Source: Mycobacterium sp. (GTDB taxonomy: Bacteria > Actinomycetota > Actinomycetes > Mycobacteriales > Mycobacteriaceae). From it: a stretch of 64,000 bases of DNA. The DNA lies in the NCBI RefSeq assembly GCF_002863225.1, contig NZ_PKEK01000009.1:1-64000 (forward strand). The letters are read 5' to 3'. A program made the position numbers and the translations under genes. The notes under the pieces are model-generated. The model saw nothing but the letters and a program-made list of their open reading frames with translations, was not told the origin of the DNA and ran no database searches. Below are positions 16,560 through 27,536 of this stretch, piece by piece. How positions within the stretch are numbered: the first letter of the stretch is position 1; every line of letters begins with the position of its first letter.

Positions 16560-17711
16560 TTAGACGTCGAGTGTGCAATCGCCCGAAGCGGCCGACACGC
16601 ACGTCTGAACGCGGGTGCCCGGCTCACGCTCTTCGCCGGTCCGCAGGTCGCGTACATGGCCTTCGACCAGGCTGACGACGCAGGACTGGCAGATCCCCAT
16701 CCGGCAACCGAACGGCATCTGTACACCCTGCTGCTCGCCGGCGTCCATCAGCGACGTCGCTGCGTCCGCCGCGGTGCTCTTGCCGCTCTTGGCGAACGTG
16801 ACCGTGCCGCCGGCACCGGCCGGCGCCGCCTTCGAGACCGCGAATCGCTCGAGGTGCAGGCGGTCGGCCATACCGGCAGCCGACCAGACCTGCTCGGCGG
16901 AGTCGAGCATCGCCGCCGGCCCGCAGGCCCACGTCTGGCGGGCGCGCCAATCCGGCACCTCGGTGTCGAGCTGGGACAGATCCAGCCGCCCCTCGCTGCG
17001 CGTGGCGCGCAGCTGCAGCCGATAGCCCGGGTTCTCGCGGGCCAACTGCTCGAGTTCGGCGCCGAACATGACGTCGTCGGCGGTGGGCGCTGAATGCAGG
17101 TGGAGCACATCGGTGATCTGGTCGCGACGGACCAGCGTGCGCAGCATCGACATCACCGGCGTGATGCCCGAGCCGGCGGTGAGGAACAGCACGGCGGGCG
17201 GCGCCGGATCGGGCAGCACGAAGTTGCCCTGCGGGGCGGCCAGTCGAACGATCGTCCCGGGCGTGACGCCGTCGACCAGATGCGCTGACAGGAAGCCTTC
17301 CGGCATCGCCTTGACCGTGATCGTCACGGTGCGCGCGCTGCGGCGCGGGCCGGTGGTCACCGGGCTGGACGTCAGCGAATAGGACCGCCAACGCCAGCGG
17401 CCGTCCATCAACAGGCCGATGCCGAGGTACTGACCAGGCTCGTAGTCGAAGCTGAAGCCCCAGCCCGGCTTGATGACCAAAGTCGCCGAATCGTGGGTCT
17501 CCTGCCGCACTTCCAGGACCCGGCCGCGCAGTTCCCGCGCCGACCACAGCGGGTTGGCGAGGCGGGTGTAGTCGTCTGGTAGCAGCGGCGTGGTGATGCG
17601 GTGGGCGATTTTTCGCAATGCATGCCAGCCGGCGTGGGATTCCACTCCGGCCAGCGTAATGGGCCGCGTCTCGATGACGTCGGCCGCGGCTCGAGAGATC
17701 TTTCGGTCCAT
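16560..17711 (-). CDS. Ferredoxin-type NAD(P)H oxidoreductase, electron donor to DesA3 (Rv3230c-like)
   Basis: A 383-residue reductase. A flavodoxin reductase-like FAD domain ([11 protein letters not shown]) is followed by a nucleotide-binding domain ([15 protein letters not shown]) and a C-terminal plant-type [2Fe-2S] ferredoxin domain ([11 protein letters not shown] with a distal Cys in QTCV). It matches Rv3230c, which supplies electrons from NADPH to DesA3. It lies immediately upstream of desA3 on the same strand and carries the same tandem operator in front of its start, so both are co-regulated. Confidence 0.93.
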   Translation of the reverse strand: MDRKISRAAADVIETRPITLAGVESHAGWHALRKIAHRITTPLLPDDYTRLANPLWSARELRGRVLEVRQETHDSATLVIKPGWGFSFDYEPGQYLGIGLLMDGRWRWRSYSLTSSPVTTGPRRSARTVTITVKAMPEGFLSAHLVDGVTPGTIVRLAAPQGNFVLPDPAPPAVLFLTAGSGITPVMSMLRTLVRRDQITDVLHLHSAPTADDVMFGAELEQLARENPGYRLQLRATRSEGRLDLSQLDTEVPDWRARQTWACGPAAMLDSAEQVWSAAGMADRLHLERFAVSKAAPAGAGGTVTFAKSGKSTAADAATSLMDAGEQQGVQMPFGCRMGICQSCVVSLVEGHVRDLRTGEEREPGTRVQTCVSAASGDCTLDV

Positions 17712-17757
17712 TGAGGTTCCTGTCCATCCAAGGATCGCGGCTCTCGCCCGGGATGGA

Positions 17758-17793
17758 ACCTACGGTACCGTAACTTACGGTTGCGTAGCTAAA
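17758..17793. promoter_or_regulatory. Tandem palindromic operator upstream of the DesA3 reductase gene
   Basis: This site has the same architecture as at 16511: TACG-N4-CGTA at 17761-17772 (here the perfect 12-mer TACGGTACCGTA) and again at 17776-17787, 15 bp apart. The intervening CGTAACYTACG sequence is shared by both sites. A minus-strand TACGGT (17772-17767) sits where the -10 lies at the desA3 site. This fits cooperative binding by a TetR-type dimer pair. Confidence 0.72.
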
Positions 17794-17806
17794 GGCTGGC
17801 TGTGAG

Positions 17807-18325
17807 TTAGAGCAACTCGAGCAGGAAGGGCAGCTCCTGCACGGCATACCAGGCGAGGTCGTGATCCTGGGCGTCACCGACCGTCAGCTCGGCGTCCTCG
17901 TCGCCCAGATCGGCCGCGTCGATCACCTCGATCGCGGCACTGACCTGGGCTTCCGCGGCGGCGTTGTCGACGAACGCGGCGACCACCTCATTCAGCGGCA
18001 CAGGCGCTCCTATTCGCACCACGGCGTCGTCGAGATCCGGGCGCAGTGTGACGTCTCCGACATCGGCAACCAACACCGCCCGTCGCGGCGGTAGCGCCCC
18101 GTCGTGCTCACCGGTGCCCTCGTCCGCGGCACCGGCCATCAGTCGCAGCGACGCCATCGCGGCCTCACGCAGCGCGACCTCGCCGAGTTCGTCGTCGTCG
18201 CCCTCGGCGTACGACTCGCGCAGCTTGGGGGTCACCGCGAAGGCCGTGCCGTTCACCGGCCGCAGCGCGCCGTCGGTAACCAGTTGCTGCAGCATGGCCA
18301 GCGTCACGGGGATGTAGATCCGCAT
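17807..18325 (-). CDS. Conserved actinobacterial protein (Rv3231c-like)
   Basis: A 172-residue protein recognisable as the Rv3231c family (starts MRIYIPVTLAMLQQLVTDG). Most of the rest is acidic and helical, with a segment resembling a short alpha/beta repeat. No catalytic motif is visible and the function is unknown. Its ATG overlaps the ppk2 stop by one base (TGATG), so it is translationally coupled to polyphosphate kinase 2. It is also the last gene before the reductase operator. Confidence 0.8.
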   Translation of the reverse strand: MRIYIPVTLAMLQQLVTDGALRPVNGTAFAVTPKLRESYAEGDDDELGEVALREAAMASLRLMAGAADEGTGEHDGALPPRRAVLVADVGDVTLRPDLDDAVVRIGAPVPLNEVVAAFVDNAAAEAQVSAAIEVIDAADLGDEDAELTVGDAQDHDLAWYAVQELPFLLELL

Positions 18326-19155
18326 CAGTCTTTCGACCCCAGCAGGGTCGCGACATGGTCGTCGACGTAGGTCGACAACTCGCGCGGCGGACGCTGATAG
18401 TTGCCGGTCCTGATCGGATGGGCGGGCAATTTGACCTTGGCCAGCTTCACCGGTTTGTAGTCGATGGTCGACAACAAATGCGCGATCATGTTCAACCGGG
18501 CGTGCTTCTTGAGGTCCGACTCCACCAAATACCATGGGCTGGAGGGCTTGTCGGTGTAGGCCATCATCTCGTCGCGGGCCCGCGAATAGTCTTCCCACTT
18601 GTACAACGACTCCAGGTCCATCGGGCTGAGCTTCCACTGCCGCAGCGGATCGTTGCGACGCGCCTGGAATCTGCGCAGCTGCTCGTCCTCGGACACCGAG
18701 AACCAGTACTTACGCACCAAGATCCCGTCGTCGATCAGCATCTGCTCGAAGGTCGGTGTCTGCTGCAGGAACAGCGCATGCTCTTGCGGCGTGCAGAATC
18801 CCATGACTTTCTCGACGCCGGCGCGGTTGTACCAGGAGCGGTCGAACAGCACGATCTCGCCCTTGGTGGGCAATTGCGCGACGTAGCGCTGGTAATACCA
18901 CTGCCCACTCTCGCGATCGGTCGGCGCCGGCAACGCCGCGATCCGGGCGAACCGCGGGTTGAGGTATTCGGTGATCCGTTTGATGGTGCCGCCCTTGCCC
19001 GCTCCGTCGCGACCCTCGAAGATCACCACCACGCGGGCGCCACTCGCGCGCACCCATTCCTGCATCTTCACCAATTCGGTTTGCAGTCGCAGTAATTCGG
19101 CCTTGTAGACCTTCTTGGGCAATTTGGGTTGCGTCTTCTGCGACTTGCTCACCAT
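18325..19155 (-). CDS. ppk2: Polyphosphate kinase 2
   Basis: A 276-residue class I PPK2. It has the Walker A motif EGRDGAGKGG, the lid segment DRESGQWYYQRY and Walker B FDRSWYNRAG, all characteristic. The enzyme uses polyphosphate to phosphorylate nucleoside diphosphates (GDP in M. tuberculosis). It is followed by the TGATG-coupled Rv3231c-like gene and preceded by the acyltransferase gene with a 12-base gap, so these three genes likely share a transcript. Confidence 0.94.
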   Translation of the reverse strand: MVSKSQKTQPKLPKKVYKAELLRLQTELVKMQEWVRASGARVVVIFEGRDGAGKGGTIKRITEYLNPRFARIAALPAPTDRESGQWYYQRYVAQLPTKGEIVLFDRSWYNRAGVEKVMGFCTPQEHALFLQQTPTFEQMLIDDGILVRKYWFSVSEDEQLRRFQARRNDPLRQWKLSPMDLESLYKWEDYSRARDEMMAYTDKPSSPWYLVESDLKKHARLNMIAHLLSTIDYKPVKLAKVKLPAHPIRTGNYQRPPRELSTYVDDHVATLLGSKD

Positions 19156-19167
19156 CGAATCCTAGTT

Positions 19168-20568
19168 CTACTGAGCGGCTTCCAGCAGTTCATCGAGCGA
19201 TTCGGCCAGCAATGACGGAAACACGTCGACGTCGCTCATCGCATCGCGGTCGGCGTTGATGCCGAAATACAACATGCCGTTGTACGACGTCACCCCGATG
19301 GCCAACGCCTGATTGCTCAGCAGCGGCGGCACCGCGTAGGTCTCCAGCAGCTTCGCGCCCGCGATGTACATCTGCGACTGTGCCCCCGGCGCATTGGTGA
19401 TCAACAGGTTGAACAGCCGCGGCGACAAACTCGTTGCGACACGAATTCCCATGGCGTGCAACGTCGGTGGCGCAAAGCCCGACAGCGTCGCGATGGTGCG
19501 GGCGTCGACCAGGCTGGCCGCTGTCGGATTCGTCTCGGTGGCGTGGGCGATCTGCGAAAGCCTCACCACCGTGTTGCCCTCGCCGACCGGTAGGTCGACC
19601 AGAAAAGGCGCCACCTGGCTGATCGCCTGACCCAGGTTCGAGGTGTCAAAGGCCTCGTACACCGGCAATGGGGCCATCGCCCGCACCGTCTCGGTGTGCG
19701 CGGCGGATTCGCCTCGCGACAGCAGCCAGTTGCGCAACGCACCGGTGACCACCGCCAGCACCACGTCATGGACGTCGCAGTTGTACCGGGTGCGGATGGT
19801 CCGGTAGTCGTCGAGTCGTCCGACCGCCACCGTGTAGCGCCGGTTGCGCGACACCGTGGAGTTCAACGGGCTGCGCGGGGCGTTGCCCCGGGCCAACGTC
19901 CGGGCGACGTCGAACATCCGCCGGCCGGCGTCGACCACCTTGCTGGAGTTGGTCACCAGGTCCACGATTCCGCTGTGGACGGCCCTCATCTGGGCCTGGG
20001 GCCGGGTGGCCCAGTCGCCGACGGCCCCCAGCAGCAGCTGCATGGCGCCGGGCTCGCGGGCCGGCACCCAGATGTCCTCGACGAACGGCGGCGGACGGCG
20101 GTTGCGGTCGGCGATGACGTGGCTGATTTCGGCGGCGCCCATGCCGTTGATCAAGGCCTGATGCGATTTCGTGTAGAGCGCCAACCGGTTCTTGGCCAGG
20201 CCCTCGACCAGGTACATCTCCCACAGCGGCCGGGACCGGTCGAGCGGTCGCGCGGCCAGGCGGCCGATCAGCTCGTGGAGTTGCTCGTCGCTGCCCGGCG
20301 ACGGGAGCGCGGAGCGCCGGACGTGGTAGGTGATGTCGAAGTCGCGGTCGTCGACCCAGACCGGCCGGGCCAGCCGCATCGTCACCTCGCGGACCTTCTG
20401 CCGGTACCTCGGGACGTGGGGCAGCTGTCGCTCGACGGCGGCCAGCAGAGTCTCGTAGCTCAGCCCGGAACGCGGCGCACGCAGGATCGACAGCGACCCG
20501 ACGTACAACGGGGTCGCCGAGTTCTCCAGCTCGTAGAAGGAGGCGTCCGATGCGGACAAACGGGTCAC
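19168..20568 (-). CDS. tgs3: Wax ester synthase/diacylglycerol acyltransferase-like protein (Tgs3-like) with altered active site
   Basis: A 466-residue WS/DGAT-family protein, full length for the family. The start motif LSASDASFYELEN and the C-terminal NAPGAQSQMYIAG are typical. The catalytic HHxxxDG motif appears as HQALING at residues 136-142: the second histidine, the catalytic base, is Gln and the Asp is Asn. Activity as an acyltransferase is therefore doubtful. I recall the M. tuberculosis equivalent as two genes (Rv3233c, Rv3234c/tgs3); here it is one frame. The GTG at 20568 has a G-rich ribosome-binding site; the frame stays open to 20778. It precedes ppk2 by 12 bases. Confidence 0.85.
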   Translation of the reverse strand: MTRLSASDASFYELENSATPLYVGSLSILRAPRSGLSYETLLAAVERQLPHVPRYRQKVREVTMRLARPVWVDDRDFDITYHVRRSALPSPGSDEQLHELIGRLAARPLDRSRPLWEMYLVEGLAKNRLALYTKSHQALINGMGAAEISHVIADRNRRPPPFVEDIWVPAREPGAMQLLLGAVGDWATRPQAQMRAVHSGIVDLVTNSSKVVDAGRRMFDVARTLARGNAPRSPLNSTVSRNRRYTVAVGRLDDYRTIRTRYNCDVHDVVLAVVTGALRNWLLSRGESAAHTETVRAMAPLPVYEAFDTSNLGQAISQVAPFLVDLPVGEGNTVVRLSQIAHATETNPTAASLVDARTIATLSGFAPPTLHAMGIRVATSLSPRLFNLLITNAPGAQSQMYIAGAKLLETYAVPPLLSNQALAIGVTSYNGMLYFGINADRDAMSDVDVFPSLLAESLDELLEAAQ

Positions 20569-20753
20569 GTCGCCCCTCCCCCTCGTCGTCGCCGAACCGG
20601 TCCCTCGACCAATATGCCGTAAACGCTCACCGCGCGCCGTGGCGCAGCGCACAGCGCGAATACGCCCTCCCGCCGATTGTGCGATGATCCTCGCACTCGT
20701 CTGCCACTCTCCAGCAGGCCAGCATGGCCCATCACATCGTGCGGGAGAGTTCT

Positions 20754-21248
20754 GTGTCGACCAACCCATCGGATGCATCCGCCTTGGCGGTCACCCCCGT
20801 CGTCGATTGCGAGCCGCCGGCCCGCGACATGCGGCAATGCCCGCCCCCCTCGCCGACCACGCTGCGCAGGCGCAATACGCATGCGCCACAACGCCATTCG
20901 ACACCACCGGCCTTGTCGCCGCCGATGCGGCAGGCGGCGAGCTTCGCCGACGCCGCGCTACGCCGGGTGCTCGAAGTCATCGACCGTCGCCGTCCGATCG
21001 CTCAGCTGAACGGGTTGCTGACTCCTGGGCTCGTCGACTCGGTGCTGTGCGCCAATCGTTTGTCCGGCAACCCGTCCGGCGTGGCGGTGCTGCGCCGGGT
21101 GCGGCTGCAGCCGGCCGGCCCGACCGCGGCAGAGGTGTTCGGCAGCTACAGCCGCGGTCCGCGGATGCATGCCATCGCTTGCCGCATCGAGTCCGCGGCT
21201 CGTACTGGCGGCGGGCGCTGGCAGGTGGTTGCCCTGCACATCGGTTAG
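20754..21248 (+). CDS. Rv3235-family hypothetical protein
   Basis: A 164-residue protein. The first 75 residues are Pro/Arg/His-rich and probably disordered. The C-terminal part forms a compact conserved domain (FADAALRRVLEVIDRRRPIAQLNGLLTP followed by SYSRGPRMHAIACRIE) seen in the Rv3235 family near secA in actinobacteria. The function is unknown. The GTG at 20754 is chosen because GGGAGA lies 5 bases upstream; an ATG at 20724 is possible. It is divergent from the acyltransferase gene and converges with the antiporter gene. Confidence 0.7.
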   Translation: MSTNPSDASALAVTPVVDCEPPARDMRQCPPPSPTTLRRRNTHAPQRHSTPPALSPPMRQAASFADAALRRVLEVIDRRRPIAQLNGLLTPGLVDSVLCANRLSGNPSGVAVLRRVRLQPAGPTAAEVFGSYSRGPRMHAIACRIESAARTGGGRWQVVALHIG

Positions 21249-21254
21249 GGCGCG

Positions 21255-21338
21255 GCCTGGCCGTCAAGCCCAGCCGGGCGACGATGCAGAGCGCGCAGCG
21301 CGATGAGGAGGAGCCTGGCCGTCAAACCCAGCCGGGCG
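21255..21338. repeat. Intergenic hairpin repeat within a 58-bp tandem duplication at the antiporter 3' end
   Basis: The 26-base segment GCCTGGCCGTCAA...AGCCGGGCG occurs at 21255-21280 and 21313-21338 with one mismatch. Between the copies lies the family core GACGATGCAGAGCGCGCAGC...GATGAGGAGGAG (21280-21313). The second flank is the 3' end of the antiporter gene (its stop codon is at 21322-21324), so the gene end itself has been duplicated downstream with a 58-bp period. The core dyad is GCGC-gca-GCGC. Confidence 0.8.
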
Positions 21339-22479
21339 CGCGGGCAGGCAGCGGGCCGCCGCTGAACCGGGCCAGCACCGGCCCGAGTACCGCGACGACG
21401 AACACGTACGACATCGCCACCGGTGCCAGGCCGTGGATCGACGTCCCGGCCAGACCGATGATGATCAGCGAGAACTCGGCGCGGGCGATCAACGCCGTGC
21501 CGGCACGCAACTGCCCGCGGCGCGCCACCCCGTCCCGTCGCGCGGCGTACATCCCGGTGGCCACCTTCGCTGCCCCGGTCACCACCGCGAGGCCGATCGC
21601 CACCGGCAGCACGGGTGCCAGCGCACGCGGGTCGACCGCGATGCCCACGCCCAGGAAGAACACCGCGGCGAACAGATCCCGCAACGGCCCCAACACCATC
21701 CGAGCCCGGTTCGCGGTGTCACCGGTGAGCGTCAGGCCTACCAGGAACGCCCCGACAGCGGCCGACGCGTGCACCTCCTCCGCGAGGGCGGCGACGATCA
21801 GCGTCACCCCGAGCACGCGCAAGAGCAACTGCTCGGAGTCCTGGGCGCCGACCAGCCGGCCGAAAAGGTGGCCCCAGCGGTGTGAGATGACGAACGCGAT
21901 CCAGAACGACCCGACCCCGATCACCATGCCCAGCAAGGCTTTCAGCCAGGTGCCGCCACTGGCCAGCACCGCGAACACCGGCAGATAGGCCGCCATCGCG
22001 AAGTCCTCGAGCACCAGCACCGCCAGGATCGCCGGCGTCTCACGGTTGCCGATCCGGTCGAGGTCGTCGAGCAGTCGCGCGATCAGACCGGACGACGACA
22101 CATACGTCACCCCCGCCAACGCGAGGATCCCGATGCCCGGAAACCCCAGCAACCAGCCCGCGATCGCTCCCGGCGTCGCGTTCAGCACGACGTCCACCAG
22201 CGCCGAGGGCACGTGTTGCTTCATGCTGCTGGCGAACTCGGCGCTGGAGAACTCCAGACCCAGAGTCAGCAGCAGCAGCACCACACCGATCGGCGCCCCG
22301 GTCTTGACGAAGACGCTGGCTTCGGTCACCGGCTGGATACCGCCGATGCCCAGCCACAGTCCGACCAGCAGATACAGCGGGATCGGCGACAGCGCGAAGC
22401 GGCGGGCGAGCGCGCCCAGCAATGCGAGCGCAGTGAAAACCGCGCCGAGTTGCAGGAGCAGCGGCGCGGAAATCTGCAC
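21322..22479 (-). CDS. Monovalent cation:H+ antiporter, CPA2/KefB-KhtU type membrane subunit
   Basis: A 385-residue CPA2 antiporter with about 12 hydrophobic segments; family segments include GLEFSSAEF, VLVLEDFAMA and AFLVGLTLTGD. No cytoplasmic TrkA-N domain is attached. The preceding gene, five bases away, encodes a KhtT-like regulatory subunit, so the pair resembles the K+/H+ antiporter KhtTU of Bacillus. This is the Rv3236c (annotated kefB) position. The product ends ARAPGWV, encoded within the duplicated repeat flank. Confidence 0.88.
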   Translation of the reverse strand: MQISAPLLLQLGAVFTALALLGALARRFALSPIPLYLLVGLWLGIGGIQPVTEASVFVKTGAPIGVVLLLLTLGLEFSSAEFASSMKQHVPSALVDVVLNATPGAIAGWLLGFPGIGILALAGVTYVSSSGLIARLLDDLDRIGNRETPAILAVLVLEDFAMAAYLPVFAVLASGGTWLKALLGMVIGVGSFWIAFVISHRWGHLFGRLVGAQDSEQLLLRVLGVTLIVAALAEEVHASAAVGAFLVGLTLTGDTANRARMVLGPLRDLFAAVFFLGVGIAVDPRALAPVLPVAIGLAVVTGAAKVATGMYAARRDGVARRGQLRAGTALIARAEFSLIIIGLAGTSIHGLAPVAMSYVFVVAVLGPVLARFSGGPLPARAPGWV

Positions 22480-22483
22480 AGGA

Positions 22484-22966
22484 TCAGCCTTTTTGGACGA
22501 TCTGCTGCACGGCGCTGATGCCGGCCTCGGTGCCGACGACGATCAAAACATCTGCGGCGCGCAGTATTTCCGACGGCGCCGGCGAGGCCAGCACCTCGTC
22601 GTTGCGCACGATCGCCACGATCGACGCGCCGGTCCGGGTGCGGGCCTGGGTGTCACCCAGCGGACGATCCACGAAGATGCCACCGGGCAGGATGTGCACC
22701 TGGCCGGCCTCCAATCCCGGAATCTCCTTGGTCAATTCGGTGAACCGTTCGGCTATCCGCGGTGCCCCGAGGATCTGTGCGACGGCGTCGGCCTCCTCGT
22801 CGGTCAGACGGAACACCGGGCGGGCCTCGTCGGGATCGTCGCGGTCGTAGAGCACCACCTCGAAGTGGCCGCCGCGTCGCGCGATGATCCCGATCCGCTC
22901 ACCGTGGGTGCTGGCGAACTCGTAGCGCACGCCGATGCTGGGCAGCAGGACCTCTTTGACGTCCAC
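22484..22966 (-). CDS. KhtT-like TrkA-C (RCK_C) regulatory subunit of the antiporter
   Basis: A 160-residue protein. The N-terminal half has a KhtT-type beta domain (GVRYEFASTHGERIGIIARRGGHFE); the C-terminal half is an RCK_C domain (residues about 85-158) that in relatives binds c-di-AMP or nucleotides and gates K+/H+ exchange. The GTG at 22966 has GGAGG 8 bases upstream. It lies between secA1 (4-base gap) and the antiporter gene (4-base gap), and I infer it regulates the antiporter. Confidence 0.85.
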   Translation of the reverse strand: MDVKEVLLPSIGVRYEFASTHGERIGIIARRGGHFEVVLYDRDDPDEARPVFRLTDEEADAVAQILGAPRIAERFTELTKEIPGLEAGQVHILPGGIFVDRPLGDTQARTRTGASIVAIVRNDEVLASPAPSEILRAADVLIVVGTEAGISAVQQIVQKG

Positions 22967-22970
22967 GGCG

Positions 22971-25769
<2,799 letters not shown>

Positions 25770-25795
25770 AGCTTTGTCCCCTAGATTTAGCCCGG

Positions 25796-25829
25796 CTCCT
25801 CCTCATCGCGCTACGCGCTCTGCATCGTC
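25796..25829 (-). repeat. Intergenic hairpin repeat in the secA1 leader
   Basis: On the minus strand the core reads GACGATGCAGA, then GCGC-gta-GCGC, then GATGAGGAGGAG. It is flanked on both sides by CCGGGC-like sequence and lies 27-60 bases upstream of the secA1 start, so it is probably inside the leader RNA. Confidence 0.8.
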
Positions 25830-25902
25830 ACCGGGCGGGATCGACCTCTTCAGCGTCCCCCATCCTAGGTGACGAGCAGGCTCGGACCTTCTACCTCAGC
25901 CG

Positions 25903-26592
25903 TCAGGACAGTCGAATCAGACCGTAGTCATACGCGTGCCGTCGATAGACCACCGACGGTCGTTCGGTCTGGCTGTCGTAGAACAGGAAGAAGTCGTGGC
26001 CGACCAGCTCCATCTCGTAGAGCGCGTCGTCGACCGACATCGGCTTGGCCTCGTGCTCCTTGGTGCGCACCACCCGGCCGGGCTGATGCCCGTTGGTGGC
26101 GGCCTCCGGGTCGCCGAAATGCGGCGTCTCGATGTCGTCGAAGGCAGGTTCGGGATCGGGCAGCACGGCGGTGGCGGCGGCCAGCGAAACCGGGGTCTTG
26201 TCGCCGTAGTGGACCTTGCGACGGTCCTTGACGCGGCGGAGCCGGCCTTCGAGCTTGGCGACCGCGGCCTCGAGTGCGGCGTAGAAACTGTCCGCGCAGG
26301 CTTCACCGCGGACGACGGGTCCGCGCCCGCGGGCGGTGATCTCGACGTGCTGGCAGGACTTGCGCTGGCGACGGTTGCGCTCGTGGTCGAGCTCGACGTC
26401 GAAGAGGTAGACGGTGCGGTCGAACCGCTCCAGGCGGGCGAGTTTCTGCGAGACATAGACGCGGAAGTGGTCGGGAATTTCGACGTTGCGACCCTTGACG
26501 ACGACCTCGGCGTTCGCCATCGGTTCGTGTTCGTCGGTGTCGATCGGAGGTTCAGCCAGTAGCTGTCCGGAATCTACGGTTTGTCTTGACAT
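25903..26592 (-). CDS. hpf: Long-form ribosome hibernation-promoting factor
   Basis: A 229-residue protein with an N-terminal HPF/RaiA S30AE domain (VVVKGRNVEIPDHFRVYVSQKLARLERF) and the C-terminal dimerisation domain of long HPF (KPMSVDDALYEMELVGHDFFLFYDSQT...VVYRRHAYDYGLI). Long HPF dimerises 70S ribosomes or stabilises them in stationary phase and hypoxia. It is the Rv3241c equivalent. The ATG at 26592 is used; the frame is open to 26712. The 25-residue N-terminal extension before the S30AE domain is variable. Confidence 0.93.
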   Translation of the reverse strand: MSRQTVDSGQLLAEPPIDTDEHEPMANAEVVVKGRNVEIPDHFRVYVSQKLARLERFDRTVYLFDVELDHERNRRQRKSCQHVEITARGRGPVVRGEACADSFYAALEAAVAKLEGRLRRVKDRRKVHYGDKTPVSLAAATAVLPDPEPAFDDIETPHFGDPEAATNGHQPGRVVRTKEHEAKPMSVDDALYEMELVGHDFFLFYDSQTERPSVVYRRHAYDYGLIRLS

Positions 26593-26852
26593 ACGTGACA
26601 ACTCGTTTCTCTCGCATTGCACGCGACGAAGCGCGCCGGGTATCGGGTCTTCGCGCCGACGAGGTTGTCCGAAGAGTGGCCGCCCGCCGGTGCAAGGTGT
26701 CGAAGAATTCACCCCCTACCGTGACGGTGGCGCCGCGGGCTGCGATCAGATGCGCTGCCCTGAGGCGTTGTGGTGCTTGGGCTCGACGGTAGACCGTCGA
26801 CGGGTGGCGGGCCAGCATTTCGCCGGACCTGTTGCGAGTTCTTCACAAACGC

Positions 26853-27536
26853 TCACGCCGCAGCTATCGCCAGCACAGCCGTCACCCGTGCCCCCGCCGC
26901 TTGCAGCACACGGACCGACTCGCGGGCCGTTGCCCCCGTGGTGACGATGTCGTCGACCAGTAACACCTCCCGCCCGGCCGGGGGGCGCCCACGCAGCACT
27001 ACCCGTCCGGCGATGTTGCGTTCCCGCGCGGCGCTGCCCAGCCCGGCCGAGTCGCGGGCCGAGGCCTTCATTCGCAGCGCCTGCACCACCGTGATGCCGG
27101 GATGGCCGGCGGTCGCCAGCCTCGCGATCCGGGTGACCGGGTCTCCCCCGCGCTGCCGGGCCGACCAGCGACGGGTCGGGGCCGCGACGACGGTCAACGG
27201 CTCGTCGAGCAGACCCCACTGCAGCAGGCGGCGGACACCGAGCGCAAGCGAATGCGACAGCGGCGCCAGCAGATCGGAGCGCCCGCGGTCTTTCATCGCC
27301 ACAATCGCGCGCCGCCGCGCCCCGGCGTAGCGGCCGAGCGCGAAAACCGGGACCAGCGGGTCGATCCGCGGCGTGACCACCCGCGGCACGTCGGGGCCCA
27401 CGACCAGCTCGTCGGCGCAGGCCGGACACCATCGGGTCGACGGAGCTCCGCAGCCACCGCATTCCAGCGGGAGAACCAGATCCAGCACACGACGATTGTG
27501 GCTTCTCGCACCGACATCAGCCGGGGCATCCGACAT
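26853..27536 (-). CDS. ComF-family phosphoribosyltransferase-like protein
   Basis: A 227-residue ComF-like protein. Near the N-terminus, CGGCGAPSTRWCPAC is the zinc-finger pair. The C-terminal PRTase core has VLLVDDIVTTGATARES, the PRPP-binding loop. ComF takes part in DNA uptake in competent bacteria; its role in mycobacteria is unproven. The ATG at 27536 overlaps the lpqB stop (TGATG); the M. tuberculosis protein starts nearer the zinc finger (about residue 17), so that start is an alternative. 260 bases follow before hpf. Confidence 0.87.
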   Translation of the reverse strand: MSDAPADVGARSHNRRVLDLVLPLECGGCGAPSTRWCPACADELVVGPDVPRVVTPRIDPLVPVFALGRYAGARRRAIVAMKDRGRSDLLAPLSHSLALGVRRLLQWGLLDEPLTVVAAPTRRWSARQRGGDPVTRIARLATAGHPGITVVQALRMKASARDSAGLGSAARERNIAGRVVLRGRPPAGREVLLVDDIVTTGATARESVRVLQAAGARVTAVLAIAAA

